Origin: Ptiloglossa arizonensis
Taxonomy: Eukaryota; Arthropoda; Insecta; Hymenoptera; Colletidae
Reading direction: 5' to 3'
Length of the DNA stretch: 64,000 nt
Assembly (NCBI RefSeq): GCF_051014685.1
Contig: NC_135055.1
Span: forward strand, 12,264,001 to 12,328,000
Below the pieces are notes generated by a model. It made no database searches and had not been told where the DNA came from. It was given only the letters and a program-made list of their open reading frames with translations. Shown piece by piece: positions 59,446-64,000 of this stretch (position 1 is the stretch's first letter; each line of letters opens with the position of its first letter). Both the position numbers and the translations under genes were made by a program.

Positions 59446-60230
59446 CACGGTCCGCGGGCGCGCGATAATCTCTGAAAATTGGCGCGATGCGAACGTCGGA
59501 CCGCATTCCAGCGAAGCTGGAAGAAAAATCGTGTGCCGGAGCCGCGCATTACGCCCTCCGCTCTAACCCACGTATGCAGCAGTATGCACACGGGGCCGTT
59601 GCGCCGCGTTGCAACGGGGCGCACGTAGTCCTGGCCCTCCTCCTGGCCGACGTCGTTCCGCAGTCAGGTATTTACAGAAGCGAGCAAATAGTTCCCGGGG
59701 CCTTCGCGCTTCTCTCGTGACTACTGTTTTCAGTTCGTGGTCGACTTCGATCGACCTTTGATCGATCGTGAATGCACGTTTAATCGAGCGTGCATGAGTC
59801 GCGCGGACATGCACGCCGCGCTCTCCTCCTCCTCTGCCCCCTTCCTTTGCGGCTCCGTGCCCCTCGCCGGTGCCTAGGGTCCACTCCACGGTAGCTTTTT
59901 CCAACGTGTCCTCCGTTTCGCTTCTCCTTGGGCTCTCTTTTGTTCCAGCTCGACTTTGTCGTTCGTGTCGAATGCGGCGGTGAGGACGTGTCGTCGCTCG
60001 ACGAAACGCGCCGGTTTGAAGTTTCGGGATCGGGGGGTTGGGACGAGCAATCGGCCGTAGAATGTTGCGTGTCTGGACAAAGTGGATGGTATCGACGTGG
60101 CTGCGCAATCTCGTTCTTGCTTCCGAAACTTAAGGTTTCCCGAGTAATCGATTTCAATTAGCGAGAGATCACTCGTCGATACGTTCTCAACCCTTCCGGG
60201 CCTCGTGGTAACCTGTGCGCGATGCGTACA
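59446..60230. other. GC-rich block, best candidate promoter/first-exon region
   Basis: CG-rich from about 59446 to 60130, with overlapping frames on both strands (up to 181 codons on the minus strand, which is Arg/Gly low complexity). It holds the candidate signal-peptide exon at 59487-59667. Frame length alone is not informative because stops are scarce here. Confidence 0.3.
59487..59667 (+). other. Speculative first coding exon with signal-peptide-like stretch
   Basis: An ATG frame starts at 59487 and has internal ATGs at 59574 and 59584. From the internal start it reads MQQYAHGAVAPRCNGAHVVL, then ALLLADVVPQS, a short basic and then hydrophobic run resembling a signal peptide. The next bases, TCAG|GTATTT, make a plausible donor at 59668 that would leave the frame in phase 1, the common phase after signal-peptide exons of secreted and Ig-type proteins. 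No downstream exon could be identified within the window, and GC-rich DNA yields such frames by chance. Confidence 0.15.
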
Positions 60231-63200
60231 CGATATTTCGAAGTCGAGGATTTTCTGGGACGTATCGTATACAGGGTGGTTTCCTTTTTTCTTTTTTTTT
60301 TTTATAAGCAGCGGGGAATGTACGAGAAACGATTCGTTACGAAGTTATATATTGTGCTTTTGATTCTTTGAATCAGTTCTTCTATTATTTAGTTTCGTAG
60401 TTTCTCGTAAGTAAACATTGAAATATTTTACGCGTTCAATATTTGTTCGTAAAAAGAGCATCTTTCGCAAATTTTATGTAACATCTTTTTTTTATTTTTG
60501 CCTATAGATTGAGTCATAGTTTGTCGGGAAATTTCCGGAATATGTTTATTTTGTAGACTTTTGCGTACGTTAAAAACTCGCGAATCGATATGTTTCCGTC
60601 CACTTTAAAATATCTTCGAGAAAATTTCAACCGAGCGCAACATTTTATCATCCGTAGAAAACTTTGTTACTTCTCCAAAAGCTCGAACTTATTATTGGAT
60701 TATGCTTGTTACCAATTCGATTATTTATTTTACACACTGTTCAAGCTACATAACACGTAATAACATTCGCGCCCAACCTATCGCTCCTCCCCTGTTTCAA
60801 ACCCCGCTTTGTGTATGCGCACTCTGTGTTAATTATCGTTAATATTATAATACGATTTACCATCGTGGTACATCGTTGTAACACCTTTCTGTTCGTTTTG
60901 AGCGACACCGTCGGAGGCAATAACACATATTTCGACGCGCTTCCCCGCTCGCGTTCCTCTTCGTGATCTGTTCTTTCGTCCCTTCGGAATTTCCGCAATA
61001 CGTGACCGTATTCCGTGATAAAGAAATTCGGGAACACAGCGAACGACGCGTGGCATTTCCAGCTAAAATTAAGACAACCTTGAATCTAGTTTGACAACGC
61101 GAAATTAAATTTAAGCTCCGCTGCGTGCACCCGCGTGCGCCCCAATGCCCGCGGCCTTAGGTGGAATTAATGTTTTCGTACGAGCGGATTTATTTGCTTC
61201 CATCCGACGGATGCCGAGCAAATGTCGTTCCTATTTGTTTGAGTATTTCCACGCAAAGATCCCTCGAATCGATAAGTTCCATGTCGTATTGCGAAATACT
61301 GGTAAACAACGAGTATAAATAAACAAAATATAGTCGAGAGTCATCGATACGTACTGGAACTAAGAATATACTTTCCACGATCCTAACCTAAATTACTCGG
61401 AACGAGTGACTTGTACCTCGAACGATACCGAATACGATTTGAAAAATACTTGTCAACGCGATTGAAGAAATGTAGAGGCATGTCTCTTCTTTCCTTTGGA
61501 TCTCTGTACACGATAAATAAAAAAATACTTTCTTTAGTTTTGAAAACAATTTTAGTGAAAAACGTTTCTTCTAAACGGCTCACTTCAGGAGTAATATACG
61601 GACTGGGAGGTTTGGTCGAATATAATTGACAGAATTACGGAGTGCAGTAATTCCTGCTTTCAGGTGACACGGCCGGGTCAGTTAATTTGCTTTAAAGCGG
61701 GGTAGGTAGCGATTTATCGCGTAAATACGTGGGACTTCGAATAGGGCCGTGTTTGAGCTCATTTTCATCGTGAAAACTTTGCCGATCCATTGACGATACT
61801 TTCACGAAGATATTACGCAAGTTGTAGAAAGTTTAATTTTTAATTGTTATTGCGTTACTCTTAATAAATGTAAACGGAGATGGGGATAATTCCGTTACTT
61901 AGCGAGGTGAGTGTTGTTTGAAAATGGAAATTAATATTCAGTCTATTGCGATGTAGTATAAATAGTACCAAGCACTGATACATTAATGTATATCGTACAA
62001 AGTAGATACGGTAGACTTTAAGATGTCTGCAAGATGTTGTTTAAAAACTAAAAATACATCGAGTAGTTGGTAATTACGTTGCAAGGTGTGCTTAGATAGA
62101 GAAATTCCAACTTACGTAGCTTTAACAAGGATAATCTGGGAAACATTATTCGGATAACTCTAGTATCTACTTACTGCAATTGAAATAAACGGTATATTAA
62201 ACGTTGATATACTGCATCGTATGAAATACTACTCCCATTTTGTATACTGCGCCAGTTTGCGCTTCTGTTTAGGAGACAAGCTGTATGGTAGGTAAACTCT
62301 CGATGACTCGCGCAATGACTACAAATAGGACTGTACAACATGTAGAGTAAAGTTCAGAGTAGAAACTTTTACAAACGAGGCTACATTTTCGAGAAAAATT
62401 ACTTCGATAATCCGTCGGGTATACTTCACTGAAAGTTAGTGTACTAAATCTTCTTACAAGCCATATTTTGTTTTCTCGGGTTTACAAATGGCATCGGTAC
62501 CACACAGCTACACACCTGTTTAGAGCAGGTTCGTACACAAAGCGTCAAGATTTACTTTTCTTGAGAATTTATTAATCTGAGAATTGTTAAAAACATTGTG
62601 CACATAGCTGCGTAAATGTTCCCTGCTAAGTGAATTATCGTGCACACTTTGTAGTGTATTCTGTGTCTTTATCTCTTCGAATGCTAAAATTGTAGTCCGA
62701 CATATATCTTGTTACAGATCATAACCCGCTTCTTTGTGAGTACATGAGGTATCGTATATGTAAACACAAAGAAGAGAGGTTATGGTTCGTAACAAAATTT
62801 ACAACACTAATTCTCAATCAAGTGTACGCGCACCCGATGCATTTTCGAAATTGTTTTTATCTTCAAATATCAAGACGAAAACGAAAATTCGTTTGCAAAA
62901 ACATTATCGCGCACTTTCGACTTTACTTTTCACGAAGAATCGCCATCTTTCGTCTATAGAAAACTTCTGTACTTCAATCTTATACGTGAGCAATTATTTG
63001 CGAAGTTTTATTTTTTATCACGAAATTTCATACGTTAGTTTTTCGTGTAATATTTCAGATTTATCCCGGAGAAGGTAAATACAAAAATGTAAATTTTTTA
63101 CTTCCGCTTCGAAGAAAATTTCTTCTAACACTCTGAAAAACTACAGAGAGCCAAACAAAGAAGTTTATTTGAATCCATGAGTCGAAGAACGATACAAGTC

Positions 63201-63799
63201 CAAAATTAGCCACTTTCGAATAATCTCGAAATTAGGTTAGATGTCCCAGTAACTGTCACTGTGCCCATAATTGCCATTTAAATTATTTCATTTATTAACG
63301 GAACAACGTACGATGAATCGTGAATAAAACAATTTTAATACTAAATTTAGACTTTCTTTTTACGTAACAATGTATAGACACTGCATATATGTTTATATTT
63401 GATATTTGAAAATAAATATTAGAAGATCAAAGTGTCGTTTGAGCATGAAAAATACAATTAATGTAAATAGAAAGTACGCGAATTGACATAATGTAGCAAG
63501 GACGATAATTTTACTACTCATTTTATCTATTATACAAACTAGATACTTAAGAATCATTTTCATTCGAGTGGCAACTTTGCAAGTAACAGTAGCAAGGATA
63601 TTGAACTTCGTCGTACATTTTCGATAAATTAATAATCGATCTGCTTCAATCTGGAAAAATGTTTAGGTCAAATAACTTCTAAAAATAATTAAACAAATTT
63701 CCGCGACGAGCTTGAAGTGCCAATAATTAAGACATCTACCGTATACGTAAAGTGCATAGAACTGCATATTACGATCAAGAACCGTGCAAAGGAACACTG
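60231..63799. other. AT-rich unique sequence, no gene seen
   Basis: No recognised gene. A Tc1-like CAGGGTGGT end next to TA lies at 60270-60280, directly followed by a T-run. A block at 61744-61800 resembles 44216-44272. GC is raised slightly at 60760-61160. The remaining frames are short and featureless. Confidence 0.55.
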
Positions 63800-63859
63800 T
63801 AAGTGTTTCATCTAGTGATTTTTGGTATCGATTTTGGTGATCGTACAGGGACCACCCTG
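63800..63859. mobile_element. Possible solitary Tc1/mariner-type right terminus
   Basis: Reading in reverse from 63859, CAGGGTGGTCCCTGTACGAT begins immediately inside a TA (63860-63861). The outermost bases form an imperfect palindrome (TACAGGGA...CCACCCTGTA). The only matching start upstream is at 60272, 3.6 kb away, but similarity does not extend beyond about 12 bases and no transposase lies between them, so I treat it as solitary. Confidence 0.3.
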
Positions 63860-63861
63860 TA

Positions 63862-64000
63862 TGTATACAGTTTCGTAAGAATATACCAGTTTTCATGGAA
63901 CGATCGTTCACCGTAAATAATTATTGATTCAACAACGAAGAGAGCATCCGACCGACACTCACGATAAAATGGTCGCTGAAGATATATTCTCGCCTAAGAT
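63862..64000. other. Window end, nothing recognised
   Basis: Unique sequence up to the edge of the window. Confidence 0.6.

Noticed and set aside
59563..60108. 181-codon minus-strand frame
   Set aside because: Arg/Gly/Glu low complexity in a GC-rich block, with equally open opposite-strand frames.
60272..63859. A 3.6-kb transposon bounded by CAGGGTGGT ends
   Set aside because: Terminal similarity is limited to about 12 bases, and no transposase-like frame lies between the ends.

Overview
This window looks like non-coding DNA from an insect nuclear genome. A hymenopteran (bee, wasp or ant) fits best: the sequence is AT-rich overall, CpG is not depleted, short GC-rich islands are scattered through it, and the transposon debris is mostly of the mariner/Tc1 kind common in those genomes. 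That assignment is inference, since no gene here identifies the species. I found no convincing protein-coding gene, tRNA, rRNA, known microRNA or CRISPR array. Nearly all open frames are short, lack recognisable domains, or arise from tandem repeats whose unit length is a multiple of three. The window is best read as a gene desert or the inside of very long introns.

What can be supported is repeat structure. (1) Transposon relics: two related mariner MITEs (2204-2339 and 18306-18432, the second with TA target sites), a hAT MITE with an 8-bp target duplication (18645-18897), two ~0.5-kb Tc1/mariner-type deletion derivatives that still carry degraded transposase C-termini (24471-24997 and 57995-58491), a second mariner MITE family (36054-36253, with a decayed copy at 39333-39492), and a third element (42682-43242) whose interior has been replaced by a 29-unit minisatellite. 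Several solitary terminal sequences are also present. (2) Tandem repeats with units of 15, 24, about 57/114, 69-77, about 115, 155, 173, 181 and 283 bp, several with higher-order structure. (3) Local dispersed or inverted duplications: three copies of a pyrimidine-rich segment at 20.6, 22.2 and 23.2 kb, and an interlocked A-B-A'-B' inverted repeat at 11.0-11.9 kb.

Layout: 1-11 kb is mostly AT-rich unique sequence with one GC-rich patch (1.3-2.1 kb) and one MITE. 11-15 kb holds inverted and tandem duplications and a GC-rich block (12.8-13.6 kb). 18-25 kb carries three transposon relics and the dispersed triplicate. 25-36 kb is AT-rich with one 181-bp tandem duplication. 36-45 kb contains mariner MITEs and the two strongest minisatellites. 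45-57 kb alternates GC-rich blocks with tandem repeats. 57-64 kb has a dimeric minisatellite, a Tc1-like relic and a GC-rich block at 59.4-60.2 kb. That last block holds the only ORF with a plausible coding signature, a signal-peptide-like stretch ending at a splice-donor-like site, and it remains speculative.

Several unique stretches carry clusters of homeodomain, POU, SOX or E-box-like words of the kind seen in conserved developmental enhancers. That would fit a long regulatory intron, but motif density alone cannot prove it.
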